This document shows positions 1 through 9,100 of a DNA stretch of 25,819 bases, one piece after another. The DNA comes from Rhodospirillaceae bacterium CCH5-H10 (GTDB lineage: Bacteria; Pseudomonadota; Alphaproteobacteria; Reyranellales; Reyranellaceae). The position numbers were made by a program, and so were the translations under genes. A model generated the notes under the pieces. It saw only the letters and a list, made by a program, of their open reading frames with translations, made no database searches and was not told the DNA's origin. Position 1 is the stretch's first letter. The number at the start of each line of letters is the position of its first letter. The stretch lies in assembly GCA_001557035.1 (NCBI GenBank), contig LSKJ01000504.1, positions 1-25,819 on the forward strand, written 5' to 3'.

Positions 1-103
1 TGCCCGACATGGACGGTTTCGAGATGGCGCGACGGATCCGGGCCGGCCGCCGCTTCGCCGGCCCGGATCCGTCGCGCCATCTCGAAACCGTCCATGTCGG
101 GCA
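1..103. repeat. Perfect 47-bp inverted repeat at window edge
   Basis: Bases 1-47 are the exact reverse complement of 57-103, separated by a 9-nt spacer (48-56). The right arm is in frame with, and reads as, the receiver domain of the kinase gene on the minus strand (the phosphoacceptor D is just inside it). The left arm is therefore a fold-back of coding sequence rather than a natural continuation. A perfect long palindrome at a sequence end is typical of a chimeric or fold-back read, or of a contig end. A genuine biological hairpin is possible but less likely because it would destroy the receiver domain. Confidence 0.9.
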
Positions 104-2015
104 TCTGCAGGTCGGCCAGCACGAGGTCGTAACGACGCGCGCGCAGCATTTCGAGCGCCTCCGCGCCGCCGGACGCAACGTCCGTCGAGGCGCCGGCAAG
201 TTCGAGCTGCCGCGCCAGGATCCTGCGATTGACCGAATTGTCGTCGACCACCAGGACGCGGCCCTGCAGGCGCCCAGCCGGAGCCGGTGGCACAGACGAG
301 ACGGCGGATGAAGCGGCGCGTCCGACGGCCCGGGCAATTGCCCGCACCAGCCCGTCGCGGCGCCAGGGCCGCCTGATGTCAGCCAAAGCGATCTGCACGC
401 CGGATCCCTCGACGCTCACCGCCGCGAGGTTCGACACGACGACATCGACTTCCGCGCCGGCATCGCGAAGGTAGCGGGCGAGCGCAGCGCCCTCCTCGAG
501 ATCAGGCAGCGACAGCCCGAGCGACAGTCCGTCCAGCGGCAGGTCGACAGGAGCCGCCCGGTTCGGCGCGATGCCCAGCATGACGTCGACGATGAACGTG
601 GACCCGACGCCCGGCTCGCTCTCGATCGCCACGCTTCCGCGCATCGCCTCGGCCAGGCGCCGCACGATCGACAGGCCGAGCCCCGTGCCGCCGAAGCGCC
701 GCGTCGTTGAACTGTCGGCCTGCACGAAGGGCTGGAACAGCCGGTCGCGCTGGGCCGCCGTCAGGCCGATGCCGGTGTCGGCGACCCTGATGCGGAGCGC
801 GAGGCCGACCGGCGCACCCGATGGCCCCGGCGCGGCCGGTGCACGTTCGAGCACGAGGCGGACCGAGCCGTGCTCGGTGAACTTCAGGGCATTGCCCAGC
901 AGGTTGAAGAGGATCTGCTGCAGACGCAGCGGATCGCCGATCGCGCGCGCCGGCACGTCGGGAGCCACGAAAGCGGACAGGACCAGCCCTTTCTCGCCGG
1001 CTTGCGCGGCCAGCGCCTCGGCAACGCCCTCGATCAGCTCGACGGTCGAGAAGTCAATGCGCTCAAGGTCGAGATGCCCGGCCTCGATCTTCGAGAAGTC
1101 CAGGATGTCGTCGATGATCCGCAGCAGCGCCGACGCCGAATAGCGAACCGTGCCCAGCGACTCGCGCTGCTCCATGGTGAGCTTGGTGCGCTCCAGGACA
1201 TCGATCATGCCCAGCACGCCGTTCATCGGCGTGCGGATCTCGTGGCTCATGGTGGCGAGGAAGGTCGACTTGGCCTGGTTGGCCTTCTCCGCCTCGCGCT
1301 GGGCCGCCAGCGCCGCGTCGTAGGCGACCTGCAGGCGGCGCGCGAGATCCTCCTTCTCGTAGGCGAGCGCGATATTGTCGTACTGCCAGCGATGCACGTC
1401 GCGCACATAGGCCATCAGGTGGCCGACATAGGCGGCGCCGGCGATGCCGACGAGCTGGTAGAACGGCCCGCCGGAAGTGATCAGCACGAGCAGCAGCGGC
1501 GCCGCGGTCGCGACGGCGAAGGCGTAGAAGGTCGGCGGATGGGCCGAGCGGATCGGCACCGCCGTGGTGACGGTGGCCAGCAGGACCAGCCCCAGCAGCA
1601 TGCGCTGCAGTTCGAAATCCTTCGAGGCCAGCAGGAAGCCCGCCCATCCCCAGCAGGCCCCGCCGAGGAACGAGAAGCCCGCGAACCACCAGCCCCAGCG
1701 CAGCGCCTGGGCGTCGTCTGGGCGGGCGCGCCCGAAATTGTGGCGCAGCAGGTCGAAGCCGAAGGTCACCAGGAGATAGGCCGCGAAGGGCCCGGCCAAC
1801 TCGACGGGGTTCATCTGCCGCCAGTAGATGGCGGCGATCACCGGCCACAGAACGAAGGCGAAATAGCGTGACGGTGCCGAGCCCTCGAACAGCCGCCGCA
1901 CCAGCTCGGCGCGGACGAACAGGTCCTGCCGGGCCACCGCCCGAGCCCCGTCCGCCTGCGCGTCCAGCGGCGCGTCCGTCCCGGTGACGGGCGAGTGGGC
2001 GGCGACGAGGGACAT
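1..2015 (-). CDS. Membrane hybrid histidine kinase (3' end missing)
   Basis: Membrane-bound hybrid sensor kinase. Reading down from the ATG at 2015, about six hydrophobic segments fill residues 45-195 and form an integral-membrane sensor with no large periplasmic loop. A short coiled linker follows. The HisKA domain has the H-box S-H-E-I-R-T-P with phospho-accepting His258. The ATPase domain shows the N-box ([10 protein letters not shown]), G1 (DTGIGL) and G2 (GGTGLGLSI). After a degenerate receiver-like stretch, a C-terminal receiver starts at RVLVVDDN, with Asp635 in [10 protein letters not shown] as the likely phospho-acceptor. An AGGAG lies 6 nt before the start codon. The gene diverges from the response regulator at 2129, a likely partner. 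The receiver is cut: coding is believable only down to about base 48, because the remaining bases belong to the edge inverted repeat. No stop codon is visible. Confidence 0.88.
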   Translation of the reverse strand, partial: MSLVAAHSPVTGTDAPLDAQADGARAVARQDLFVRAELVRRLFEGSAPSRYFAFVLWPVIAAIYWRQMNPVELAGPFAAYLLVTFGFDLLRHNFGRARPDDAQALRWGWWFAGFSFLGGACWGWAGFLLASKDFELQRMLLGLVLLATVTTAVPIRSAHPPTFYAFAVATAAPLLLVLITSGGPFYQLVGIAGAAYVGHLMAYVRDVHRWQYDNIALAYEKEDLARRLQVAYDAALAAQREAEKANQAKSTFLATMSHEIRTPMNGVLGMIDVLERTKLTMEQRESLGTVRYSASALLRIIDDILDFSKIEAGHLDLERIDFSTVELIEGVAEALAAQAGEKGLVLSAFVAPDVPARAIGDPLRLQQILFNLLGNALKFTEHGSVRLVLERAPAAPGPSGAPVGLALRIRVADTGIGLTAAQRDRLFQPFVQADSSTTRRFGGTGLGLSIVRRLAEAMRGSVAIESEPGVGSTFIVDVMLGIAPNRAAPVDLPLDGLSLGLSLPDLEEGAALARYLRDAGAEVDVVVSNLAAVSVEGSGVQIALADIRRPWRRDGLVRAIARAVGRAASSAVSSVPPAPAGRLQGRVLVVDDNSVNRRILARQLELAGASTDVASGGAEALEMLRARRYDLVLADLQMPDMDGFEMARRIRAGEAAAGPDPSRHLETVHVG

Positions 2016-2051
2016 TGCAGGCTCCTGAAGGGGCGCCAACCGTATCAAAAA

Positions 2052-2080
2052 TCTCAAGAAAACGATATAATTCCTTGAGA
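2052..2080. promoter_or_regulatory. Operator-like inverted repeat around a TATAAT
   Basis: In the 113-nt AT-rich gap between the divergent kinase and regulator genes, TCTCAAG (2052-2058) and CTTGAGA (2074-2080) form a perfect 7-bp inverted repeat with half-site centres about two helical turns apart. A consensus -10 hexamer, TATAAT (2066-2071, plus strand), lies at its centre. No good -35 is seen at the expected distance. A regulator dimer bound here would cover the -10, so autoregulation by the adjacent OmpR-type protein is a reasonable inference. Confidence 0.5.
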
Positions 2081-2128
2081 AATAGTGTTATTTTGAAGGC
2101 ATTAGAGTTCATTCATTTTGGTAAAATC

Positions 2129-2836
2129 ATGCAGCAACCGTCGATTTTGCTGGTCGAGGACGACGCGTTCCAGCGCAAGGCCGCTGAGGCCTATCTCACT
2201 CAGAACGACCTCAAGGTCACCGCCGTCGAGAACGGCGCCCAGATGCGCCGCCAGATCTCGCGGGCCATGCCCGACCTCGTCCTGCTGGACGTCCAGCTCC
2301 CCGGTCCGGAGGACGGCTTCGCGCTGGCCCGCTGGCTGCGCGAGACCAGCACCCGTGTCGGCATCATCATGCTGACCGCGTCGGCCGACCCGGTGGACAA
2401 GGTGCTGGGGCTGGAAAGCGGCGCCGACGACTATGTCGCCAAGCCCTACGAGCCGCGCGAGCTGCTGGCCCGCTGCAAGAGCGTGCTGCGCCGGTCGGTG
2501 AATAAGTCGACCCCCTCCCGCCTGGAGCGCGTGCGCATGGGCGGCCACATGCTCGACCTGTCCAAGCGCCAGCTCGTCGACGCCGAGAACGGCGACGTGC
2601 CGCTGACCTCGGGCGAGTTCGACATTCTGAAGACCTTCGCCGAGAACCCCAACCGGCCGCTGTCACGCGACTGGCTGCTCGAGACGACCAGCCACCGCGC
2701 CCGCGACCCGTTCGACCGGGCGATCGACCTCCGCATCACCCGAATCCGCCGCAAGATCGAGCCCGCCCCCGACAAGCCGACGGTGATCCGCACGGTGCGC
2801 GGCGTCGGCTATATGTTCGTGCCCCCCGCCGAATAG
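2129..2836 (+). CDS. OmpR-family response regulator
   Basis: Two-component transcription factor of 235 residues. The N-terminal receiver domain (about residues 4-118) has the acidic pocket E10-D11-D12, phospho-acceptor Asp54 (LLDVQLPG), Thr83 and Lys105 (AKPY). The C-terminal domain (about 135-232) is an OmpR/PhoB-type winged helix, ending in the typical RTVRGVGYMF signature. I chose the ATG at 2129 because the receiver core starts right after it. An upstream in-frame extension to 2015 would run through the AT-rich promoter region. The ribosome-binding site is weak (GGTAAA). It is divergent from the hybrid kinase at 2015, so the two probably form a signalling pair. The regulated genes are not evident. 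Confidence 0.93.
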   Translation: MQQPSILLVEDDAFQRKAAEAYLTQNDLKVTAVENGAQMRRQISRAMPDLVLLDVQLPGPEDGFALARWLRETSTRVGIIMLTASADPVDKVLGLESGADDYVAKPYEPRELLARCKSVLRRSVNKSTPSRLERVRMGGHMLDLSKRQLVDAENGDVPLTSGEFDILKTFAENPNRPLSRDWLLETTSHRARDPFDRAIDLRITRIRRKIEPAPDKPTVIRTVRGVGYMFVPPAE

Positions 2837-2847
2837 TGGCGCTATAA

Positions 2848-2878
2848 GGTCGGGCCCCGGCCAAGCCGGGGCGCGACC
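2848..2878 (+). terminator. Strong GC hairpin after the response regulator
   Basis: GCCCCGGC (2854-2861) pairs with GCCGGGGC (2865-2872) across a 3-nt loop. After one mismatch the stem extends with GGTCG/CGACC, giving about 13 base pairs. It begins 12 nt after the regulator stop codon. There is no U-tract, so intrinsic termination is an inference. It could instead shield the mRNA end or separate the regulator from the tRNA. Confidence 0.5.
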
Positions 2879-2891
2879 AGGCCGGTTGCGG

Positions 2892-2967
2892 GGGCCCGTA
2901 GTTCAGCGGTTAGAACGAGCCGCTCATAACGGTTATGTCGCAGGTTCGAATCCTGCCGGGCCTACCA
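2892..2967 (+). tRNA. tRNA with CAU anticodon (Ile2 or Met)
   Basis: A 76-nt cloverleaf. The acceptor stem is GGGCCCG/CGGGCCT (first pair G-U). The D arm is GTTCAGCGGTTAGAAC. The anticodon stem AGCCG/CGGTT encloses the loop CTCATAA with anticodon CAT at 2925-2927. The T arm is GCAGG-TTCGAAT-CCTGC. The discriminator A and an encoded CCA end at 2967. The acceptor stem lacks the initiator-type mispaired C1, so it is not tRNA-fMet. The D-loop and acceptor resemble lysidine-modified tRNA-Ile2, but elongator tRNA-Met cannot be excluded by eye. No integrated element is seen next to it. Confidence 0.93.
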
Positions 2968-3133
2968 ACCGCCCGTCGCCGCGAATACCGGCGGCGTGGC
3001 GTAGCCCGTGCCCCGCAAAGAGGCCGCCTCTTCACAGACTCACGGTCTACGGTTTCCGCGCCGCAAATGTTCCGTCTGCCTGATATGCCGGGCCGCGTTG
3101 CGGGGGAGCAAACCAGTCAGCTAAGGAATCTTC

Positions 3134-4741
3134 ATGGTTGATATACGCACCGGCCGTCCGGCCACCCTCGCGCCCAACGGTATGGTTACATCCCCGCATT
3201 CACTGGCGTCACAGGCCGGCGTCGATGTGTTGAGAGCAGGCGGATCGGCGGTCGATGCCGCCATCGCCACCAGCGCCGCGCTTTCGGTGCTTTATCCGCA
3301 TATGACGGGCGTGGGCGGTGACGCATTCCTGCTTGTCCACGAAGCCAAGACCGGTGCCGTGCGCTACATCGACGGCGGCGGACGCGCTACAGCGGCCGGC
3401 ACGATCGACGCCTTCGCCCGGCGCGGCCTGGCCGAGATACCCTATCGCGGCGTACTGCCCGGCACCCTCACTGTTCCGGGCGCGGTCGCTAGCTGGGGCA
3501 TGGCCCACGCCGCCTATGGTCGCTTGCCTTTGAAGCGCTGCCTGGAGAGCGCCATCGGCTACGCCCGTAACGGCTTCCCAGTGACGGCGCGGCTCGCCTA
3601 CTGGCGCGAACTGGCGCGTGAGGAACTGGCGAAAAGCCCCGAAGCGGCGGCCATCTTCCTGAAGGACGGTGCGATTCTCACCAACCCCGATCTCGCAAGG
3701 ACCCTGGAGGCGATCGCCAGCGACGGCTGGCACGGCTTCTACGAGGGTGAAGTGGCGGGCGAATTGGTGCGTTGGTCGAAAGCCAACGACGGCTTCTTTA
3801 CCTTGGACGACCTGAAGACGCAGAACGCGCACTGGGGCGAACCGCTGAAAGGCAGCTACCGCGACGTCACGATCTACGAAACACCGGCACCGACGCAGGG
3901 CTTCGCGGTGCTGGAAATGCTGAACCTGCTTGAGCCGATGGAGATGCACAGGAAGTCCTTTCTGGGCCCCGACTATGTGCACTTGATGGTCCAGGCCAAG
4001 CAGCTTGCCTATCACGACCGCGACCGTCATCTCGCCGATCCACGCTTCGCATCCGTACCGATGGAACGCCTGATATCAAAGAAATATGCCGATGAGCGGC
4101 GCGCTCTGATGGACCCGGCCCGAGCCTTGCCGTGGGACAAGATCCCCTCCTACGGCAGCCTGGCCGGCGACACCGTCTACATCGCCGTGGTCGACGCCGA
4201 GGGCAATGCGGTGTCGATGATCCATTCCCTTTATGGCGGCTTCGGTGCCGCGGTCGTGGCGGGTCGGACCGGAATTGTCTTGCAGAATCGCTCGGCCTAT
4301 TTCTCGCTCGATCCCAAGAGCCCCAACCGGGTCGAGCCCGGCAAGACGCCATTGCACACGCTGATCGCCTCGATGGCGTTCCGCGACGACAGGCTGTGGG
4401 CTGTAGTGGGCTGCATGGGCGCCGACGGCCAGCCTCAGATCCATCTGCAAACCTATCTCGCCCTGATCGACCACGGTCGGGACATCCAGGAGGCGCTGGA
4501 GTCGCCACGCTTCCTGTCCGGCCGCTTCGCCATCGGTGAGCCACGCGATACGCTGCACGTCGAGGGACGCATTCCGGCCGAGACCATTGCCGAGCTCGAA
4601 CGGCGCGGTCACATGGTCAATCGCTGGGGCGCCTGGAACGAACTCGCAGGCCACGCCCACGGCATCACCGTGGACCCGGTCAGCGGCCTGCGCGTCGGCG
4701 GCTCGGATCCGCGCAGCGATGGCGCCGCGATCGGGTATTAG
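3134..4741 (+). CDS. Gamma-glutamyltransferase-family N-terminal nucleophile hydrolase
   Basis: A 535-residue member of the gamma-glutamyltranspeptidase family. Members are made as a precursor and cut themselves into a large and a small chain. The new N-terminal Thr of the small chain attacks gamma-glutamyl or related amides. The N-terminal NTn signature is clear (GGSAVDAAIATSAAL, GVGGDAF). The expected processing and catalytic Thr is Thr347 in GDTVYIAVVD, which aligns with the E. coli TTHYSVVD nucleophile and would give chains of 346 and 189 residues. GCMGADGQPQIH matches the conserved late glycine-rich region. The start has AAGGAA seven nucleotides upstream. There is no signal peptide, unlike periplasmic GGT, so this is probably a cytoplasmic YwrD-like member whose substrate may not be glutathione. 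It stands alone between the tRNA and a convergent transporter. Confidence 0.9.
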   Translation: MVDIRTGRPATLAPNGMVTSPHSLASQAGVDVLRAGGSAVDAAIATSAALSVLYPHMTGVGGDAFLLVHEAKTGAVRYIDGGGRATAAGTIDAFARRGLAEIPYRGVLPGTLTVPGAVASWGMAHAAYGRLPLKRCLESAIGYARNGFPVTARLAYWRELAREELAKSPEAAAIFLKDGAILTNPDLARTLEAIASDGWHGFYEGEVAGELVRWSKANDGFFTLDDLKTQNAHWGEPLKGSYRDVTIYETPAPTQGFAVLEMLNLLEPMEMHRKSFLGPDYVHLMVQAKQLAYHDRDRHLADPRFASVPMERLISKKYADERRALMDPARALPWDKIPSYGSLAGDTVYIAVVDAEGNAVSMIHSLYGGFGAAVVAGRTGIVLQNRSAYFSLDPKSPNRVEPGKTPLHTLIASMAFRDDRLWAVVGCMGADGQPQIHLQTYLALIDHGRDIQEALESPRFLSGRFAIGEPRDTLHVEGRIPAETIAELERRGHMVNRWGAWNELAGHAHGITVDPVSGLRVGGSDPRSDGAAIGY

Positions 4742-4842
4742 CAGGCTGCGGCTGCGTCCTGCAGAGGCACCGCTGGGAGCTGCTCGCCTCGGACCCGCGC
4801 AGTCAGCCGACGCCTGCCGATGTGCTTTACCTGTTCCAGGGC

Positions 4843-6066
4843 TCAAATCCTCCGCCAAAGCGGCCAGGTCGCGGCGAGCGCCAGCAGGCCCATCACGCCG
4901 GTGATAGCCGTAGCCTCGGGCGCTCCGATGAGATCGGCGAGCCAGCCCAGCCCGACGAAACCGATCGGGCCGGTGCCGATGCAGACTGAGAGTACACCCA
5001 GGATGCGCGAGCGCATTTCCATCGGCGCCGCGAGATAGACGAGCGTGGTCTGCAGGGTGGCGAAGGCGGCCCCGGCGAGGCCGGTCACCAGCAGCGCCAC
5101 ACCCGCCAGCAGCGGCGTGGGCGCTGCCGCAAAGCCGATCAGCCCGACCAGGTAGGCGGCCGTGCCGCCGACATAGGCGCGGGCATGCCAGCCCGGCGTC
5201 AGCCACAGCGCCAGCATGAAGCAGCCGGCGAAAGCGCCGACGCCGTCGATGCTGGTGAGCAGGCCGACGCCTTCGGGGCCGAGCAGCAGCCGGTCGGCAC
5301 CGATCACCGGGATCATGCTGGTGAAGGGCCAGGCGAAGACATTGTAGATGACGGTGACCGCCATGATCGCGCCGAGGCGGCGGTCGGAAAAGATGAGCGC
5401 CACGCCCTCCCAGGTGCGGGCGAGCACGGCCCCCGCACCGGGCGAGGAAGGAATGTGGCTCTGCACCATCAAGGTCGCGGCGACGGCCGACGCGTACAGT
5501 GCCACGCTCAGCAGGAAGACGCCTTCGATGCCGACACCCGCCAGCAGCAGGCCGCCGACAGCGGGCCCTACCATGCGGCTCACATTGGCGGCGCCGACAT
5601 CGAGCGCCATGGCGATGGCCATGCGATCGCGGCCCATGACTTCGCCCATCATCATGCGCCGGAGCGGATTGTCGGTGGCCCAGCCGCAGCCATTGATGAA
5701 ACTGGCGACGGCGAGGTGCCAGACTTCCAGGGCTCCCCCGAAAGCGACGACGGAGAGCAGGGCCGAGGTGACCATCATGAGGCCGACGATGCCGGCCAGG
5801 GTCAGGCGGCGGTCGAACCGTTCGGCGAAGGCCCCGAGGAAGGCGCCGAACAGGCCCATCGGGACCAGGCGGAGCATGGTGATCATGGCGACGACCAGGG
5901 CGGAGCCGGTCTGCTGATAGACGACGATGCCCATGGCGACCGTTTCCAGCCAGCGCACGGTGGTGACGACGAAGCCGACGTACCACAGGCGCCAGAAATC
6001 CATCGGACTGGCCCGCAGCACCTGCCGGAACGAACTCGCCGTGTTCTTGTTGTTGTTCTCGCCCAT
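4843..6066 (-). CDS. MFS transporter (MFS_3/EntS-like)
   Basis: A 407-residue major facilitator superfamily permease with about 12 hydrophobic segments in two halves. The loop between helices 2 and 3 carries a recognisable motif A variant (GAFAERFDRR, about residues 78-87). The general pattern (GIVVYQQTGSALVVAMITM, then AERFDRR) matches the MFS_3/DUF894 group that includes the enterobactin exporter EntS, so export of a small molecule is the best guess. The substrate is unknown. The start is uncertain. The ATG at 6066 gives a normal short cytoplasmic leader before helix 1 but has no clear Shine-Dalgarno. An in-frame GTG at 6117 would add 17 residues, and an AGGACAGGAG lies inside that extension. 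The gene is convergent with the GGT-family gene; about 100 nt between the stops contain nothing I recognise. Confidence 0.88.
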   Translation of the reverse strand: MGENNNKNTASSFRQVLRASPMDFWRLWYVGFVVTTVRWLETVAMGIVVYQQTGSALVVAMITMLRLVPMGLFGAFLGAFAERFDRRLTLAGIVGLMMVTSALLSVVAFGGALEVWHLAVASFINGCGWATDNPLRRMMMGEVMGRDRMAIAMALDVGAANVSRMVGPAVGGLLLAGVGIEGVFLLSVALYASAVAATLMVQSHIPSSPGAGAVLARTWEGVALIFSDRRLGAIMAVTVIYNVFAWPFTSMIPVIGADRLLLGPEGVGLLTSIDGVGAFAGCFMLALWLTPGWHARAYVGGTAAYLVGLIGFAAAPTPLLAGVALLVTGLAGAAFATLQTTLVYLAAPMEMRSRILGVLSVCIGTGPIGFVGLGWLADLIGAPEATAITGVMGLLALAATWPLWRRI

Positions 6067-6179
6067 GCCGGCGCCGACTGTCGCGCACGGCCGCGCCAAA
6101 GTCTCCTGTCCTAACACCGGTCGACTGGCCCCACTACAAACCGCTAGCTGTTGCCAACACCGGCGGGGGTCGGAGGCGA

Positions 6180-9100
6180 CTACCGCGTGCCTTCGACGGC
6201 GCGCCGAACGGCGATTGCGAGATCAGCCTTGCGAAAGGGTTTCGTCAGCAGGGTGACGCCGGGGTTCAACACGCCCAGCGTGGAGATGGCGTCATCGGAG
6301 TAGCCTGACATGAACAGCACACGCATGTCGGGGTATGTCCTGGCCGCCTCGCCGGCGAGCGCCTTGCCATTGATCGGCCCCGGCATGATCACATCCGTCA
6401 GGAGGAGATCGAACGCAGGACCGGCATGGAGTTTGGCGAGCGCGGCCTCCCCATTGCTGGCCTCGGCGACCACATAGCCGAGACTGGACAATTGCCCGGC
6501 CACGATTGCCCGAACCTGATCCTCGTCTTCCACCACCAGGACCCGCTCCGTACCGCGGGGAATATGGAACTCCGGAGTCACGGCCTTCTCATCCTGCCGA
6601 TCCGCCCGGGGCAGGTACAGGGTGACGACCGTCCCGTGCCCCAACTCGCTGTATATCGCGACGTGCCCTTTCGACTGCTTGACGAAGCCATAGACCATGC
6701 TCAGTCCCAGCCCCGTGCCCTTGCCCACTTCCTTGGTCGTAAAGAATGGTTCGAATGCCCGGGACATGACCTCCTGCGTCATGCCCGTTCCGGTGTCGGT
6801 GACGGACAGGGCCACGTAGTCGCCTGGCCTGGCCTCCGGATTGAGCTCGGCGTAGTCCTGATCGAGCGTGACGTTCCGGGTCCTGATGAAGAGGCGTCCG
6901 CCATCGGGCATGGCGTCCCTGGCGTTTATGCAAAGGTTGATGACGGCAGCCTCGACCTGGCCGCGGTCGGTATTGGTTTCCCAGAGCTCTTCGGCCAGCA
7001 GCGAGTTTATCTCGATGTGCTCGCCGAGGGTCCTCCGCAGCAGCGAGCCTGTCGCCACCACAAGGTCATTGAGATTGATCTTCTCCGGCCGCAACGTCTG
7101 CTTGCGGGAGAAAGCCAACAGCTGCCGCGTCAGCTGCGTCGCCCGCTCCGCGGCGCCGCCGAACCGCTCGATGCTCTGTCTGGTCTCCCGCGCGACGTCC
7201 TGTCCTTCGAGGATCGCATCGACGTTCGCCATGATCACCATAAGGATGTTGTTGAAGTCGTGTGCGACGCCTCCAGTCAGCTTGCCCACGACATCCAGGC
7301 GCTGTGAGGCGCGCAACTGCTCTTCCGCCGCCGCACGCGCACGTTCACCGCGTACCCTGTCGCTGACATCGGAGATGACCGCCAACGTCGCGGGCCTGCC
7401 ATCGTACTCGAGGACCCGAACGGCCATTTCCACATCGATCAACGTGCCGTCCTTCCTCCGGTGACGGACGTCCTTGAGGAGACTGCTGCCGTCGCTCGGA
7501 TACGCGCGCTGACCGGCCGCCAGAGCCTGCAGATCCTCGGCCGCATGGAAGTCGCTCATCGTCATCGCGAGCATTTCCTCCCGCGACCAACCGTATTGCT
7601 TCACTGCTGCGTCATTGACCGCAATGAGACGATGAGTGTCGTGGTCCTTCACGATGATCGCGTACGGAGCGGCCTGGAAGAGAGTCCGATAGCTTTCCTC
7701 CGAGTGGCGCACCCGGTCTTCGAGTTCCCGCTGCTCGGTCACATCTTCCGCGCTGCCGACAATCCGGACTGCTTTTCCCAGATGATTGCGAATGACCGCC
7801 GCCCTCGCGATCATCTGGCTATACGATCCGTCGGCGCGCTGCAGCCTGTACTCCGCCGACCATTCGTCGCCGCCGCCCCGCAGGGCCGCAATCAGATCGG
7901 CAAGAACTCTTTCGCTGTCTTCCGGATGTATCCGCTCCATCCAGGATTGCGGGCTGGCGGGCTTGTCTTCGGGCTTGAAGTACCGGCCCAGATCGTCTTC
8001 GTTCTGCCAGATCACATTGGACGCCAGCTCCCAATCCCAGACGATATCCGCGCTGAGCTGGGCAACCGTCCTGAAGCGTAGCTCGCTGATGGCAAGCGCG
8101 TCCTGAGCGGCCTTGCGCTGGGTGATATCCCGCTGAACGGCAACAAAATGAGTGACGCGGTCTCTGTCATCGACGATCGGCGCGATATCGAGTTCAATCC
8201 AGTACGCCGATCCGTCTTTGGCATAGTTCACGAGTTCCGCGCTGACGGGGGTCCTGGATTCGAGCGTCGCCCGGATGCGGTCGAGTTCGCTTCGGGACGT
8301 TCCCGGGCCCTGGAAGATTCTCGGCGATTTGCCGATGACTTCGTCCGGGCCGTAGCCCGTCAACTTCCTTATGGCCTCGTTCGCATAGACGATGCGGGGT
8401 CCCGGCTCGTCCAGCTCCTTCGCTTCGGTGATCAGGAAGAGGTCGTTCGAACGCGAGACCGCGGCTTCCAGAAGAGCGAGCTGCTCTTGCTGCTCCCTCG
8501 AGCTGGTGACATTCTGGAGATAGACAGCCAATCCCTCGCTCGAAGGATAGGCGCGCACGCTGAACCACTTCGCAAGCGCGGGAGCGTACTCCTCGAACGT
8601 GGTTACCTCCTGCGTCTCGGCCGCCTCTCGCAAATGTCGTTCGAAGCCCGAGCCAACGATATCCGGAAGTATCTCCCACAGCGACCTCGCATAGAGATCC
8701 GTATCGCTCCTCTCGAGGAGTCGCATGGCTTCCTGGTTGACGAAGGTAAAGTGCCAGTTCTCGTCAATCGTAATGAAGCCATCATTGATGTTGTCGAGAG
8801 TCTGATAGAGCCGCTCGGCCAATCGCCTGGAACTCTCGCGGGCTTCCAGCAGTTCCGTCATGTCCTGGAAGGCGCCCCGGATCGACCGGATCACTCCCTG
8901 TCGGTCACGCACCGCCTCGCCGATGACACGCACCCAGACATGTCTGCCTCTAGAGGTGACGATGCGCAGCGTCTCGTCGAAGGGCCTTCCTTCCAACGTA
9001 CAAAGGTCGAGCGCCACCTCCATCTTCTTTCGGTCCTCGCCGACGAAGTAACGTAGCCCTCCCTCCAGGGACGGACTGAAGCCCGGAGGCTCGTCGTGGA

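Noticed and set aside
2892..3133. tRNA as an integration site of an island
   Set aside because: No integrase gene and no repeated tRNA 3' end were found in the window.
632..4191. Long open frames antisense to real genes, for example opposite the first kinase, the GGT-family gene and the MFS gene
   Set aside because: They follow the GC-rich third-position pattern of the true genes, show low-complexity Arg/Ala/Pro translations, and match no family I recognise.
8300..8345. LOV photosensor in the sixth PAS of the eight-PAS kinase
   Set aside because: The segment GKSPRIFQG resembles the LOV signature, but the flavin-reactive Cys is absent (Pro at that place). It is an ordinary PAS variant.
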